This document shows positions 25,349-38,000 of a DNA stretch of 64,000 bases, one piece after another. This stretch comes from Rhizomys pruinosus (lineage: Eukaryota > Chordata > Mammalia > Rodentia > Spalacidae): positions 835,247 through 899,246 of the forward strand of contig VZQC01008082.1 of assembly GCA_009823505.1 (NCBI GenBank). The letters are read 5' to 3'. Position 1 is the first letter of the stretch. The number at the start of each line of letters is the position of its first letter. A program made the position numbers and the translations under genes. Under the pieces are notes generated by a model that saw only the letters and a list, made by a program, of their open reading frames with translations, ran no database searches and was not told where the DNA came from.

Positions 25349-27103
25349 GTGGGACATTGGGCTGTGGCAGACATGGGTGGGTGTGTTCTAACAGAATGGA
25401 GCAGTGTGGCTTGCTTTCACCCCAAGGGGGGCTGAGCTGAGACCCCGGCTCCATTCCAAGGCTTTTCTGTGTGGCATTCAGCAGGGCTAAGGTGGGGGCT
25501 GGGCGCTTCTTCCAGCTTGGATTTGTGGTCAGAGCCCTGGAGTATTTGGGTTGCAGTTATACAGTTACCTAGATGGCAACTCCTGTCTGGGGGCAGCTGC
25601 TGAGCTGTGACCATCCTTTCCTCAGAACCCGGTTCTTGGTGGGTCCTGCTTCTGTGTGTCCATGTCATCTCTCTCTTGGCCAGAGCCACATCTGCACCTC
25701 AGTCTATCACAGCTGCCATGGCCTTAACTGGGATCGCAAAGGATCCATGTCCTTCCTGGCCCCCAGCACTCCTACCGGCTAAGCAGTACCCAGCACTGGA
25801 GGTGACCTGGCCAGAGGAGGAAGTGCCACTGAGTAAGGAGCAATAATGTTGGGAGCCGAGAGGATATAGTGGTCGGGCAGACTAGACACCGAGGGTCAGG
25901 GCTTGGCTGACTTCAGGAGTACTTCCCACTTGCCTTGCGGTAGCAGCCAGGCCACTTGGCTGAGTACTTGCCATTCTACCCCAGCTGTCTGGGTTCAGGG
26001 CCCAGCTGCCAAGATGGGCTCTATGGAACAGAAGAGAGCTCAAGACAGGAATGGACGTGGGACTTCCCAGGGCCTTTGTTGCAAGCTATTCCAAGACATA
26101 GCCCCCTCCCTAGAGCTTCCTGCCTTCTGGCCTTCTCACAGCATCAGCAGCCTGCTAGTACTTCTCCCTTGGATCTGGAGAGTCACAGATGATGGGTATC
26201 TTTTCCTACAAAAGGTCTCCCTGAGAGAAAGGCTCAGAAATGGAGTCACCGCACAAACTGAGGACACTTGGGACCTCCTATAGATGACTGTACTTGCCTT
26301 TAACTGACCTTTCCCATGTAGGTGGGGTGCACAACAGTACTGCAGGTTTGATTTATGACCTGGGGGCGGGAGAGACAGTCTTGTATCCAGCAGTCTCCCA
26401 CTCTGCTTCTAGATGGGACGCTGACCTTGTCCTGTGCGGCCTGCAGCCACTTCCCCCACTTCAGCATCCTCTACTGGCTGGGTAACGGTTCTTTCATTGA
26501 GCATCTCCCAGGCCAGCTGAGGGAGAGTCGCACCAGGTGAGGGGTCTTCAGCATTATGCTGGTAGGAGGGAGGCCCCTCTGCCCACCTCTTCTGACTTCC
26601 TTCTGCTCTAGCCGGGAGCAGAGGAGTACTAGCACCTGGCTGCAGAGGGCCTTGGTGCTGGAGGAACTGAGCCCCACCCTACGAAGCACCAACTTCTCCT
26701 GTGTGTTTGTGGACCCTGGACAAGTGGCCCAGCATCACATTGTGCTGGCCCAGCTCTGGGTGAGGAACCTGAAGGCAGGCACCCAGGGACAGGAACTCTG
26801 CTAGCTATGTGGGAAAGGGTGGGCTATGCCAGGGCAGCCTCAAAGCTAATACTCACCACCCACCATTTCCTGAGGTCAGCCAGAGGCCGAAACAAGAAAC
26901 TTATTTGGATAGATTTGAAGGGTTGAGGGAAGGGGCATAGCGGGAAGGGACCAGGTATTCCTCTTCCTTAACTCTAACCATGTCTTTCTTCACCTCAGGA
27001 TGGCCTGAAGACTATCCCGTCCACCTCTCAAGGAGCCTTCCCCTCTAGCCACGGCTCAGCAGCGTCAAGAGTTGGCACAAACCCAACCACCAAATGGCCC
27101 TGA
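25327..27103 (+). CDS. Il18bp: Il18bp, interleukin-18 binding protein (complete)
   Basis: Five coding exons (25327-25348, 25626-25832, 26413-26536, 26612-26759, 26999-27103) join to a 201-residue frame. The product is the secreted, high-affinity decoy that neutralises IL-18 and so limits interferon-gamma responses. Residues 1-28 look like a signal peptide (core WWVLLLCVHVISLLA). A single Ig-like domain follows, with canonical Cys84 (LTLSC) and Cys148 (NFSC) and the motif LYWLGNGSF, the region whose aromatic residues contact IL-18 in the human protein. N-linked sites include NGT at 77, NGS, and NFS at 145. All introns are GT-AG with compatible phases. ATG 25327 is chosen because the human upstream ATG is ACG here. 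Compared with human as I recall it, Tyr62 replaces the Cys of KQCPA, and the Cys of QLCKAL is also missing. The tail beyond GAFPSSHGS is divergent and ends TNPTTKWP. Confidence 0.93.
25626..25832 (+). CDS. Il18bp: Il18bp exon: signal peptide and linker
   Basis: Acceptor TTTCCTCAG, donor GTAAGG. It encodes residues 8-76, including the hydrophobic signal core and the stretch ALEVTWPEEEVPL that opens the Ig domain. Confidence 0.92.
26413..26536 (+). CDS. Il18bp: Il18bp exon: Ig domain, first half
   Basis: Acceptor GCTTCTAG, donor GTGAGG. It encodes residues 77-117, from NGTLTLSCAACSHF through YWLGNGSFIEHLPGQL. It carries Cys84, Cys87 and the IL-18 contact strand. Confidence 0.93.
26612..26759 (+). 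CDS. Il18bp: Il18bp exon: Ig domain, second half
   Basis: Acceptor GCTCTAG, donor GTGAGG directly after the Trp codon of AQLW. It encodes residues 118-167, including ALVLEELSP and NFSCVFVDP with Cys148. Confidence 0.93.
26999..27103 (+). CDS. Il18bp: Il18bp last coding exon
   Basis: Acceptor CACCTCAG; it encodes DGLKTIPSTSQGAFPSSHGS and a divergent tail to TKWP, with TGA at 27101-27103. Reading through the upstream donor would end early (…NLKAGTQGQELC), which could give an alternative isoform. Confidence 0.87.
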   Translation, partial: DGLKTIPSTSQGAFPSSHGSAASRVGTNPTTKWP

Positions 27104-27545
27104 CCAAAGCCCAACTCCTTATCTACGTAGAGCGTGAAGTTTCTGCCACAGGCCGTACAGGCCAGTGGCCGATTCTTCCGTCCACTCTTGTCTCAAATGC
27201 AAGCTTCCTTCTTATCCACCTAGAACATCAGTAACTAAGCCCTGGGAACTCTGCCAGCCCGTCCTAGAGACTCCTCCCATCGCTCTTCTGCTCACTTGGT
27301 CTTCACCAAGCCAACAGGTGGACACTGAAGCCTGGTTGAAATGTCACCTCTGACCTCTACACTCGGCTCTGACCACCTTCTGCATTGACTTCATGTTGCA
27401 TATAACTAGTTTGTTTTCTCTGCTTAGTACACAAACCAGTGTCCTGTCCCAAGGAAAGGACAGGGCAATAGCTGCTTCAGACCACAGCTGTATGGTTGTC
27501 ATTCTTGGCAGACCCTGCGAGTCGTCATAAAGGATTGTTCAGCGG
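27104..27545 (+). other. Il18bp: Il18bp 3' untranslated region
   Basis: SINE-free stretch after the stop. No AATAAA is seen; the only near-signal is CATAAA at 27526-27531. The end is inferred and lies about 300 bases from the convergent Numa1 transcript end. Confidence 0.45.
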
Positions 27546-27844
27546 GAGCGACTTGGCCTCTGGTATTTCTTAGGCTCTAGTTCTAGCCACAGAAACTGCC
27601 TGTCTCAGGAGGGAGGAGAGACACTACCTCTCAAGCCAAAAACCAAACCAAATTCAGGGGAACACAGACCTCTTGAAAAAGAACAGCTCATAATACTAGT
27701 CAAGACTGAGTGTGGGAAGATCCTGGAAAGAGGTTCCAGGAAGAAAAGATAAGGGAACGGAGGTGGTTTAAATACTCGGCAGGAGCAGAGGCAGACTCCA
27801 AACATGGTTCCCTAAGTTCCCATGCTGACCCAAGTAACTCAGCA

Positions 27845-28757
27845 CTCAAGGGAGAAAAATAGAGTTTATTTACAAGTAATAACATTTAGAAAAATCCATT
27901 CCCGGCCCTTAAAAACCTTCCCATCATTTCATATCCCACCCCAGTGCTCGTCTGGGGAAGGCTGCCCCCTGCCCACCCCTGAGACCAGGACCCATTTGTC
28001 CTGCAAAAGAGCATCCTCTAGGCAGCTACACCCTTGGGTGGATGAGGGCAGAGCTGAGGCTGCCTTCCCACCAGGTCATGCCCAGTCCTGGGCTTCAAGA
28101 GCAAGGGCCCTGCTAGGTCCAGCCACCAGGACAAGCAGGAACCAGGGCCTGCTTCTCCAATGGTCCCTTCTAGATCCAGAGCTAAGGAAGACTGACTGGG
28201 CTCAAAATCCAGTCACTCAAAGCCAGCCTCAAATCTGGTTATGATGGAGAAGTGGATTTTGCTCCAAGAAAAGGAGGAAGAAGACTGACACTAAGCTCCA
28301 GGCCTCCTGGGCCAGCTCTGAGAAGGAGCCTGGAAGGCATCAGCAAAGGCCCAGGTACCAGGCCAGGTGCAGGCAGGCATCACTGTCTCTGGGGGACTGG
28401 CCACCATTGGCCTGGGAGCTGAGAGAAGGCACTGAGAGGGACAGTAGAGGGAAAAGGACCAGGAAAGGTCAGCGCTGGGGACACGGGCAGGGCCACATAC
28501 TGGCATTGGCTCTTTAATGCTTTGCCTGAAAGAGAGTCACATGGCAGGTTGTCTTGTGTTGCCAGCGTCTACTGGCTCAGAAAACCCCAAGTGCAACCCC
28601 TGCAACCCCTTTTGTGAGCCCTAGACACCTGCCTTCTGGCAGCACGTGGTAGGCTCAATGCTCTCCAACAATACTGCTCAGGGTGGGGTCCCTCCCACTC
28701 CCAGCTCCAGTGGCCTAACTTGCCTCAGATGCTGCCCCAGGGGCCGTCCAAGGGTGA
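27845..28757 (-). other. Numa1: Numa1 3' untranslated region with poly(A) signal
   Basis: It follows the Numa1 stop codon on the minus strand. TTTATT at 27865-27870 is AATAAA on the minus strand, which places the transcript end near 27845. No SINE is present. Confidence 0.65.
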
Positions 28758-29009
28758 TCATGCTTTCACCGGGTTCCCCCTCTCCCTCTGCCAATGCTTC
28801 TTTACCTTGCCCTTGGCCCGAGGGGTGGCAGCAGCAGTGGCAGCACTGGCTGTGGTGGTAGCGATGCGCGGAGACCGGCGGGTTCCACTGCGGGTACTGG
28901 GGGAGGCCTTGGCTGGGGTCTTCTTTGAAATGCCTCGCCGCAGAAGACTATTCCCCAGCTTCTTGGGTGTGTTGAGGATGCTGAAAGCCATCGACTGGCG
29001 CCGGTCCGC
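28758..29009 (-). CDS. Numa1: Numa1 last coding exon
   Basis: Acceptor CCCTTACAG. It encodes [20 protein letters not shown] to the stop TGA (28758-28760). The chain is basic ([12 protein letters not shown]). Human ends at KGKAKH, whereas here the frame continues [14 protein letters not shown] before a stop. Confidence 0.92.
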   Translation of the reverse strand, partial: ADRRQSMAFSILNTPKKLGNSLLRRGISKKTPAKASPSTRSGTRRSPRIATTTASAATAAATPRAKGKVKKHWQRERGNPVKA

Positions 29010-32000
29010 CTGTAAGGGAACGTTTGTCAACTGGGAGATTTTCCCAGGGCGGCCCACTACTCTGGATCTCTGCCCAAAAGGCCCCACTTGGCCTTCCCTC
29101 CCCTCAACCCCCTTTAGTCCCAGCCTAACCTGTTTAAGAACAGCTGGAGCTGCTTTCTTCTGGGCTTCAGAGGTACTGCTAGTACTCTGCTTGCGTCCTT
29201 CATGCCGGTCCCGGGGAGTCATGGGGCGTGGAAAACAGCTGGTAGCCTTCTTGGACTGTGAGGCACAAGACAGGCAAAGCCAAGAGGGTATCACATCAAA
29301 GCCAAGGACCCTGGCCATTACAGCTCAGTGAATCTCCCCCAACCTGATACCCATGCCAGGGGTCCCATCAAGTCTGCCCTGGGAGAGAAACGCTTCCCCT
29401 CTACTTCACACTTTAGACCTGACCTGAGCACGGTGCCAAAGAGAAGACAAGCAAACATCAGCTACCTCAGGGGTGCCAGGGCCTTGGTGGGTCTCTGAGG
29501 AAACGCGTTTGCGCTGCTGCCGGGTGGTGATGCCAGCACCCTCAGCAATCTGGGTTGGCTGCATGCTGGCTCGGCGCAGAGTCTCCCGAGGATCTCCGGT
29601 TTTCATCTCCTCATCGGTGATGGTGGCCAGGCTCAGGGAAGGCTACGTGGGGTAGAGGCAGCAGTCTTCTCAAAACACTCTTGCTTCCTGTTTTCTGCCT
29701 AGATCCTTAGAAGGGCCAGTAGTCCAGAGCAGCTATCTTTCTGGGTCCCAGCCTGCTCTCTGATATTTGAGTGCTAGCTGCCAACTATTCCATCTAAAAC
29801 GTGAGCTCACCCTCCCCTGCAGAGCTGGGCTCCAGTACTCAAGATAGACCAGTAAAGCATGGGCGGCACTTAGGTAAGAAACTGTACAAAAACACTAACA
29901 CAAACTAGTCGTCTGGGAAGGAGGAACAGCTGAGGGCTGGCCTGGGGGGCATTTTCTTGATTGCTAGTTGATGTGGGAGGGGCCAGCCTACTGTGGGCAG
30001 TGCTATCCTTGGGTAGCTGAGTAAACCAGGGAAAGCAAGCAGCAAGCAGGGTTCCTCCAGGTCTCTGCTTCAGTTCCTTCCTCCACGTTCCCGCCTGGAC
30101 TTCCTGCCTGACTTCTCACGGATGGACTGTGACCTGGGAGTTACGAGCTGAAATAAACCCTTTCCTCCCCAGTTTGTTTTTGATCGTGGTTTTATCACAG
30201 CAACAGAAAGCAAAGTAGGACAGAAGCCAAGAGAGGAGGAATGGCAGTGCAGGGAGGTCTCACCCTGGACTCCAGGGGGTAGCAGGTCTTCAGGTGGGGA
30301 GGGCACACTCGGTTGCGCTGCTGCAGCTCTGCGATGCGGTTCCAGTCGTCCAGCTGCTCAGGCTCGTCCTGGCACGTGCCCACGCAGAAGCTGTTCCTTC
30401 CTGCGGAGGGCAGCACTGAGCAGGACTGCAGCCACGCACCATCCACGAGTCTGAGCAGACTAGAGGAGCCTGGGGGACTCCCACAACTATTATGACACAG
30501 AACCTCAGGAGGTCTGGTGAACAACCCTGGTTCAGACTGCCCAGGGGCAGCCCTAGAAGGACAGGCAAGGCCAAGACTCAAGGAGCAGAGGGGGTGGTAC
30601 TGGTACAGAAAGGAAGCAAAGAGCCCAGCCTTGGGATGGCTCAGCAGTTACAGGCCCTGGCTGCTGTTACAAAGGATCCAGGTTTGGGTCCTAGTACCCA
30701 CATGGCAGCTAATAACCATTTTTTAAAATTTCTATTTTATGTGTATGAATGTACTGTCTGCGTGTAGGTTTGTGCACCCCTGTCGTGCAATGCCACGGAA
30801 GTCAGAAGAGGGCATCGGATTCCCCTGGAACTGGAGTTAAAGACAGTTCTCAGCCGCCATGTGGGTGCTGGGGATTGAACCCGGGTCCTCTGCAAGAGCA
30901 GTCAGCACTCTCAACCGCTAAGGCCATCTCTCCAGCTAATAAATGGAGATTCAACACCCTCTTTTGGATCCCATGGGCATTGCATGTATATAGTACACTC
31001 ACATACATGAAGGCAAAACACTCATACAAGCTTTTTGAAAGCTTGCTTGTGCCAGGGTCCACTTACAGTCTAATTTGGGGTTTTGACAAGTTCCTGTAGG
31101 CTCCTCACCTTGTGGGGCCCCACTAGACACCCTGGACTGGGAGCGACGAGCAGAGCTTCGAGTGGTAGGCCGGTAGCCAGGCAGACTAAGCAGGGCTGAG
31201 TTGCTGTCATCAGGAGAGCCCAGACGGGCCAGAGACTGGGTAGAAGAGGCGGCTCGCAGGCTAGCCTGGGAAGCAGGGGCAGACTGCGTGCTGTAGAAGG
31301 ATGAGTTAGCGCTGTCTGGCTCCTCCACATCTAGCTTCTGGGAGAAAGAATGAAATCATACACACTATGAAGCCATCACCTTCCCCTGAGCTCCCACAAG
31401 TCTATGTTCCTACACTGCCTTAAAAAAAGTCCTTAGGGCATGGTGGCACATGCCTTTAATCCTAGCACATGGGAGGCAGAGGCAGGCGATCTTTGTGAGT
31501 TCAAGGCCAGCCTGGTCTACGGAGCGAGTTTCAGAACAGCTGGGGTTACAGGGAGACCCTGTCTCGAAAAGACAAAAAAGTCCTTAGGGCTGCTAGGTGT
31601 GGTGGCGCATGCCTTTAATCCCAGCACTTGGGAGGCGGAGGCAGAGGCAGAGGCAGAGGCAGGCAGATCTCTGGGAGTTCAAGGCCAGCCTGGTCTACAA
31701 ACTGAGTTCCAGGCCAGGTAGATCTATAGGGAGACCCTGATCAAAAAGAACACCAGCAGCTTAGGCAAGGCACACACCTTTAATCTCAGCACTTAGGAGG
31801 AAGAAGCAGGCGGATCTGAGGTCAAGGTTAACCTGGTCTACATAGTGAGTTCCAGGCCAGCTAGGCATACATAGAGACCCTGTCTCAGAAAGACCAAAAG
31901 AAAACCACCACCCCCCAAAAAATTCATCAGACTGCACATGTGCAAATAGTGCCGGAAGTCCTCACAAGATGCTGAGTTTCCCAAGACACTTTTTTCACAA

Positions 32001-35000
32001 TCTATTAAGAAAACTTCGAGGGACAAGAGAAGGTCCACTCAGTCCATCTCAGAGGTAAGAAGCAAGGTGAGTGTAACCCCATACAAACAGCGAAGTGGCT
32101 GGCTAAGAGCAAGAACCCACGCTTCAGCTGCCTATTGTGCTCAGCCTATAACTTCTGCCATCTCTCCAAACATCTTCATTCTTGGTAGCGGAAGGTACAC
32201 CAAAGGCACCTGTTCCCCAGCCTCCTGGAGAGGAAAACGAGGGCAAGAGCCGAGCAGTAGCCAGGAGTCCACTGAGAACCGCGCCATGCTACACGTCAGC
32301 TGCACAGGTGCATGAAGCTCAGGTGAGCTGCTGCAGTCTCCCTGGTGATCTGCCTGGGCTCCATGGGGCAGACACCAGCTTTCCAGTCCCGCGGGTCCTG
32401 CCCTTACTGCAGACGAGGCCCTAAGCAGGTCTCTGCCCTTCTCAGGAGCTCAGCCTTTCCATTTGCACCTCATGGACTTGGTCTTCCCTTCCTGCTTCTG
32501 ACTAAGGACCTTGGGGAGAAAATGGTGTTTTCTCTCTTGCAGCCCCGCACCCAACAACCTCACCTTGGTCATGGTAATGTTGATGATCTGTGTTGTTCGC
32601 CGGCGAGCAGAGCGGGTCTTACGGCCCGAGTCGGGGAAGACATCCCCCAAGGAGTCCAGGCTGCTTTCCAGGGGGCGCTGACCCCGAGCAGGAATGGGAG
32701 TGAAGTAGAGGCTCTCTAGGGATTCCACCTTGGGGGGCAGGCGCTGGGAAATGGGTGAGGCTGGCTCTCCAGGGACACTGGTGCCGTCTGGCTGGGTATG
32801 AGGCAGCTTGCTGTAGAGAAGAACTCACTGAGATGCAGTTCCAAGTCTGGAAGGCATTCTGTTTGTCTCCTTTGCTCCAAAGGGACGGTTATACTTTTTT
32901 TTTTTCCTGTCTTTTTTTGAGACAGGGTCTCCTCCCTATAGCCCCAGCTGGCCTGGAACTCACTATGTAGACCAGGCTGGCCTTGAACTCTTTAAGTGTG
33001 GGATTAAAGGCATGCGACACCACACCCTGGTTGTTTCTTACACTTGGTACTGGCACACTATTGTTCTGATTGTTCAGAAGTACCAAGAAGCCTTTCGGTC
33101 CACTCTCAGCTGCTTGTAACCACTTCATACCATAACTGCCAGGGACTCCTCTCTAGGCTGGAGAGCCAGTGCCCCAGACCTCCCCCGGCAGCCATAGTTT
33201 CTCCACAATTAAGAGGGACCCCTGCCTTTCTTCCTGCATTTCCTATTCAGTAAGCAAGGACACCTTCAGGATCTCCAAATGATGATAAAGGTGGGTATGG
33301 TCTAACCTCTCCTAGCACATACTAGTTAACCAGCCTTCTAAGTAGCTCTTCTAGCCACAGCCCTCTATACACTAGTCTCCTTGGTGACTTTAGTTCCAGT
33401 CATCTAGACTCAGGCATCTGAGACAGGCTGCAGAGTGGTAACAAGGCAAGGACACAGGCCAGGCTGCCCAAGTTCAAATCTCAATTTCACCACTGTAAGT
33501 GCCTAGGCCAGTGTCTTCCCCTCTAAGCCCTGGTTCCATCTGCTTAAAAAGACATAATCTACCTCAGAGGGTTGCTGGAGGAAAAAAGAAGCCATACTCA
33601 GAACACTGGTGCATAGTATAGTACAGTGTTTGACAGATCAACAGTAATTGTCCTTTAAACTTGATTTCAATACTCAAAAGACTAAAGATGCAAATCCAAC
33701 CTTTTAGTCCTAAATTGATGCCCTTTTGAGGTTCCTTGGGTCTTAAGGATCAAGTCCACCCAGCTCTGAGCTCTTGGGCCCAGCCTCATACTGCAGGTTC
33801 TACAGAGACATGTGGATTCTATCAAAACTCAGCAGGCGAGACAGCTTCCACGCAGGCTTTCCCGATCATTCATTCTTTTCCACTTTCACTCTGTCCTCAA
33901 CACACATCTGACATTCACATCTACAATTTCTGTTTTATCTTCCTCCTCTAAAAAATAAGCTTTCAGAAGGCAAAGGGTCCCCTTATGCAGGTGTTCAGTG
34001 AACAGACAAAGCATTTCCCTAACCTGGTGACACTGCATGGGGTCCCCTCCTCACAGCTCAGATCCAGGCTGTCAATACTCAAATCCAGCTGGGGTTTCAC
34101 CTGGAGCTCACGGCTCTTTAAGGCATCAGTTGCCACCTGGAATTTACCCAGGTCTCGAAGCTGCTGATCTGCATGGGCAACCTGGGGGGAAGAATGAGGG
34201 AAGCACAAAGCCAGGTGGCCTTGGAGAGGAGTATAGGGTCAACAGCACATGGGTAAAGTACCTCCGCCTAAGCAGGTGCCTACCTGTGCCTCCAGGCTGC
34301 GCACTTGGGCAGTAAGGTGGCGGCAGGCTTGTTCAGCCTCCTTGGTCTTCAGTCCTGCCTGCTGCAGCTCACGGCCTAGACGTTCAGTTTCAGCCCGCAG
34401 CTCCTTGTTCTCCTTTTTCAGCTGTTCCAGGTCCTGCAACTGTTCCTGCAGTTCTTGGTTCTGCTGCTTCTTGGCATCGTAATGGGTCTTGGCTTTCTCC
34501 ATCTAGTTGGACAGACAAGATGGGTGGGGCAGCAGAGCCTTTGAGGCAGGAGAGCGAGCCGGCTGCTCCTAGCTCCTTACCTGCAGCTTATAATGCTCAG
34601 CTGCCTGCTCCTTCTGGCTCAGCTGGGCCTGCAGCTCATTCATCCGGGCCTGGAGGCGCTGGACCTCCTGCTGGCTCTCACCTCCCTGGGCCTGAAAAGC
34701 CTGAGAGAAAGTCTAGTCAGAAGGGCAGCTCTGGTTGTCCCCCAGATCCACTGGCTTTCCCTGGCTGTCCCCCAGATCCACTGGCTTTCCCTGGCTGTCC
34801 CCCAGATCCACTGGCTTTCCCTTGCTGCTCAGGCCCCACGGGTATTTCTGAGTCCTGCATACAGACAGATATCCCTCAGAATACTCAGGACCTTGCCCCA
34901 GTACTCACAGTCCCTTCGACTCCAGCTACAGAAACACCACCACATACCGGCCCAGTCTCCCTTTTGTGGATAGCTTTTCTGACCAGCTCATACCCTCTGC

Positions 35001-38000
35001 TGGCTTTGACAGTTGTCACAGCTCTGCTTTTCTTTGAGACTCATCTCATCCCACCCCACCCCCCACTATCTCTCAAAGGAAGAGAAAATTGACCTTCAGA
35101 GAGCACCTGAGTGCAGAGCACAGTGGGAGGCACTAGTGGGCTCAGAGATGAAGAAACAGAGTTCAGAGATTTAGTCAAACTGACCTAGGTCACAGTGAAT
35201 AGCACAGAGCAAGACCTGAACTTGGTTCACCTAACTCCAAAGCCTACGGAGACTCATTTAAGATGCCACCACTGCCTCTTATCCAGACAACTCCTGAAGA
35301 GTAGGCCTGCACCTGTCACCTGCAATGTCAGCTTGGTCTGCTACACATACTGGTTAGGAGCATCCCACGAACAGCTCCCCTACATCTCCTAGCTCAGAGC
35401 AACCCCTAAAAGGAACATGATAAACCTGTTTATCATAACAGTGTGGATGTGGAAGTTGAGCAGGAAAAATGAAGCTCAGAGCTCCTACCAACACCTGGGA
35501 CCCACCAGGGCCTTCCATATGCCAGGCAAGCCCCAGTGGCACTGCTGCCCAATTCCTTTGCCCTTGACTAAAGGATGTGAAGCTTAGAACTGCAAAAAGC
35601 AAACATTGGAACAAAGAAGGTAACATAATTAAAAACAGTATAATTGTTAACTGGTCATTACAGTGCATGACTGCGGTCCCAGTACTATGGACTACATCAT
35701 AAGACCTTGTCTCAAAAATAATTAGCTGGGTGTGGTGGCACAATCCCAGGACTTGGCAGAGTGTGGAGATCAAGGCCAGCCTAGTCTACATATGGAGTTC
35801 CAGGCCAGTTGGGCTACAGGAAGACTCTGTCTCAAAAAAGACCAATCAATCAATAAATCAAATAATCTAACAGTAGGTATTGTTGAAAGTCTCACATCTT
35901 CAGCCTAAACAACTTAAACCAGTGCTGCTCCACAGAACTTTCTGGATGAAGGAATTTGCTGAACCTTCCCTGTCGTACAAGGTGACCACTATCCATACAC
36001 ACACTGAGCAGGAAAATGTGGCTAGTGCAACTGAAGAACTGAGAAAAGCTTCACCGAACTATAACCCTAGCCCTGCATTATTTATTTTATTTTATATTTT
36101 TATTTATTTATTTTTTTGAGGCAGGGCCTCACTATGTAGCCCAAGCATAAACTTTTTTTTTGTCTTTTTGAGACAGGGTCTCCCTGTAGCCCCAGCTGTC
36201 CTGGAACTCACTCTGTAGACCAGGCTGGCCTTGAACTCACAAAGATCCGCCTGCCTCTGCCTCCCAAGTGCTAGGATTAAAGGCGTGCACCACCACGCCC
36301 GGCCCGCATAAGCTTTTTTTTTTTTTTTTTTGGTCTTTTTGAGACAGGGTCTCCCTGAAGCCCCAGCTGTCCTGGTACTCTCTATGTAGACCAGGCTGGC
36401 CTTAAACTCATAGATATCCACCTGACCCTGCCTCCTGAGTGCTGGGATTAAAGGCGTGCGCCACCACACCCTGCAAAGAAAGTACTGTCTTGCACCTATA
36501 ACGAAAGTTTTCCCTTGAAAGCTCCCAGGGTGGCCAAGCTTCAGGATGGCCTCCTGGGCCAGCCCCCCAGGGTACCCCTGCTCTGAGACCACCACAGTCC
36601 GAGGACTTGGAGTGGTCATTCCTCCACCCTCCTCGCACTCTGAAGCCATCAGAGGCCAGGCCTGTGACCCAGCTGTCCCACCTTGAGTTTCTGCTGCTGC
36701 ACCTTGCTGGCTTGGTCACAATCTGCTAGCTTCTTACTCAGTTCTTCCACCTGGGGAACAGGAAAGGGGAAGAGAAGAATCAGGAGATCTAGACTGAACT
36801 AGGGGTTCACCTAGACCATTATCCTCAGGCACCTTCTGTCCTCTATATAGGTAATGGCCTTCTTCCAGTTGGTTGTCAGGGCCTGTGGTGGCCCCAAACA
36901 GATGTCGCCCATGCCACCTGCCCACATTTGCTCCATTTCTAACCTATAACCACCCAAGTCAGCAGCTGACCCCTCAGAGCGGTCACCTCTCCACATCCCT
37001 GCTGCATCCTGCTCCCTAACCCCAACCTTTCTAGGCTGGGGGCAACAGGGCACCTATGGGGCTAGAAGATGGCACAGACATTAAACACGAGTTTGGGTTC
37101 CAGCACCCACATGGCAGCTCATAACTGTATCGTCTCCAGTTCTAAGGGATCTGATGCCTTCTGACCTCCATAGGCACCAGCCACAAATGTGGTACACTTA
37201 CACACATGCAGGCAAACACTCATACACATAAAATTAAAAAAAAAATTTTTTTTAAGACAGGGTCTCCCTATAGCCCCAGCTGGTCTGGAACGCACTCTGT
37301 AGACCAGGATAGCCTTGAACTCACAAAGATTGGCCTGCCTCTGCCTCCCAAGTGCTAGGATTAAAGGTGTGTGCCACCACGCTCAGCTCTTAAAGACAAT
37401 TTTTAAGCTGCCATGTGGGTGCTGGGAATTGAACCCGGGTCCTCTGCAAGAGCAGTCAGCGCTCTTAACCACTGAGCCATCTCTTCAGCCCCTTTCTGGG
37501 GTCTTTTTGAGACAGAGTCTCTCTTTAGTCCCAGCTGGCCTGGAGCTCACTCTGTAGACCAGGCTGGCCTTGAGCTCCCAGCCGTCTCCTTGCCTCCCAA
37601 GTGCTGGGATTAAAAACGTGCGCCACCAGGGCTGGAAAGATAGCCTAGCGGTTAAAAGCACCAACTGCTCTTACAGAGGATCTGGGTTCGATCACCAGCA
37701 CCCACAAGGCGGCTAAGAACCATCTGTAGCTCCAATTCCAGGAGAACTCCAGTTCCAGGGGAATCCGACGCCCTCTTCTGACCTCCGAGGCATTGCACGA
37801 CACGGGTGCACAAATCTACATGCACACAGTACACTCATACACATACAAAAATAAAATTAAAAAAAAAATGTGTGCTACCACCCTCGGCAAAAATTAAAAA
37901 ATTAAAAACTTTAAAAAAAAAAAAAGGAAAGGAGAGATGGCTCAGGAGTTAAGAGCATTAGCTGCTCTTGTAGAGGACTCAGGTTTGAGTCTCAGCACCC

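Noticed and set aside
28720..29331. 203-codon plus-strand frame at the Numa1 3' end
   Set aside because: It is antisense to two well-supported Numa1 exons with correct splice sites.
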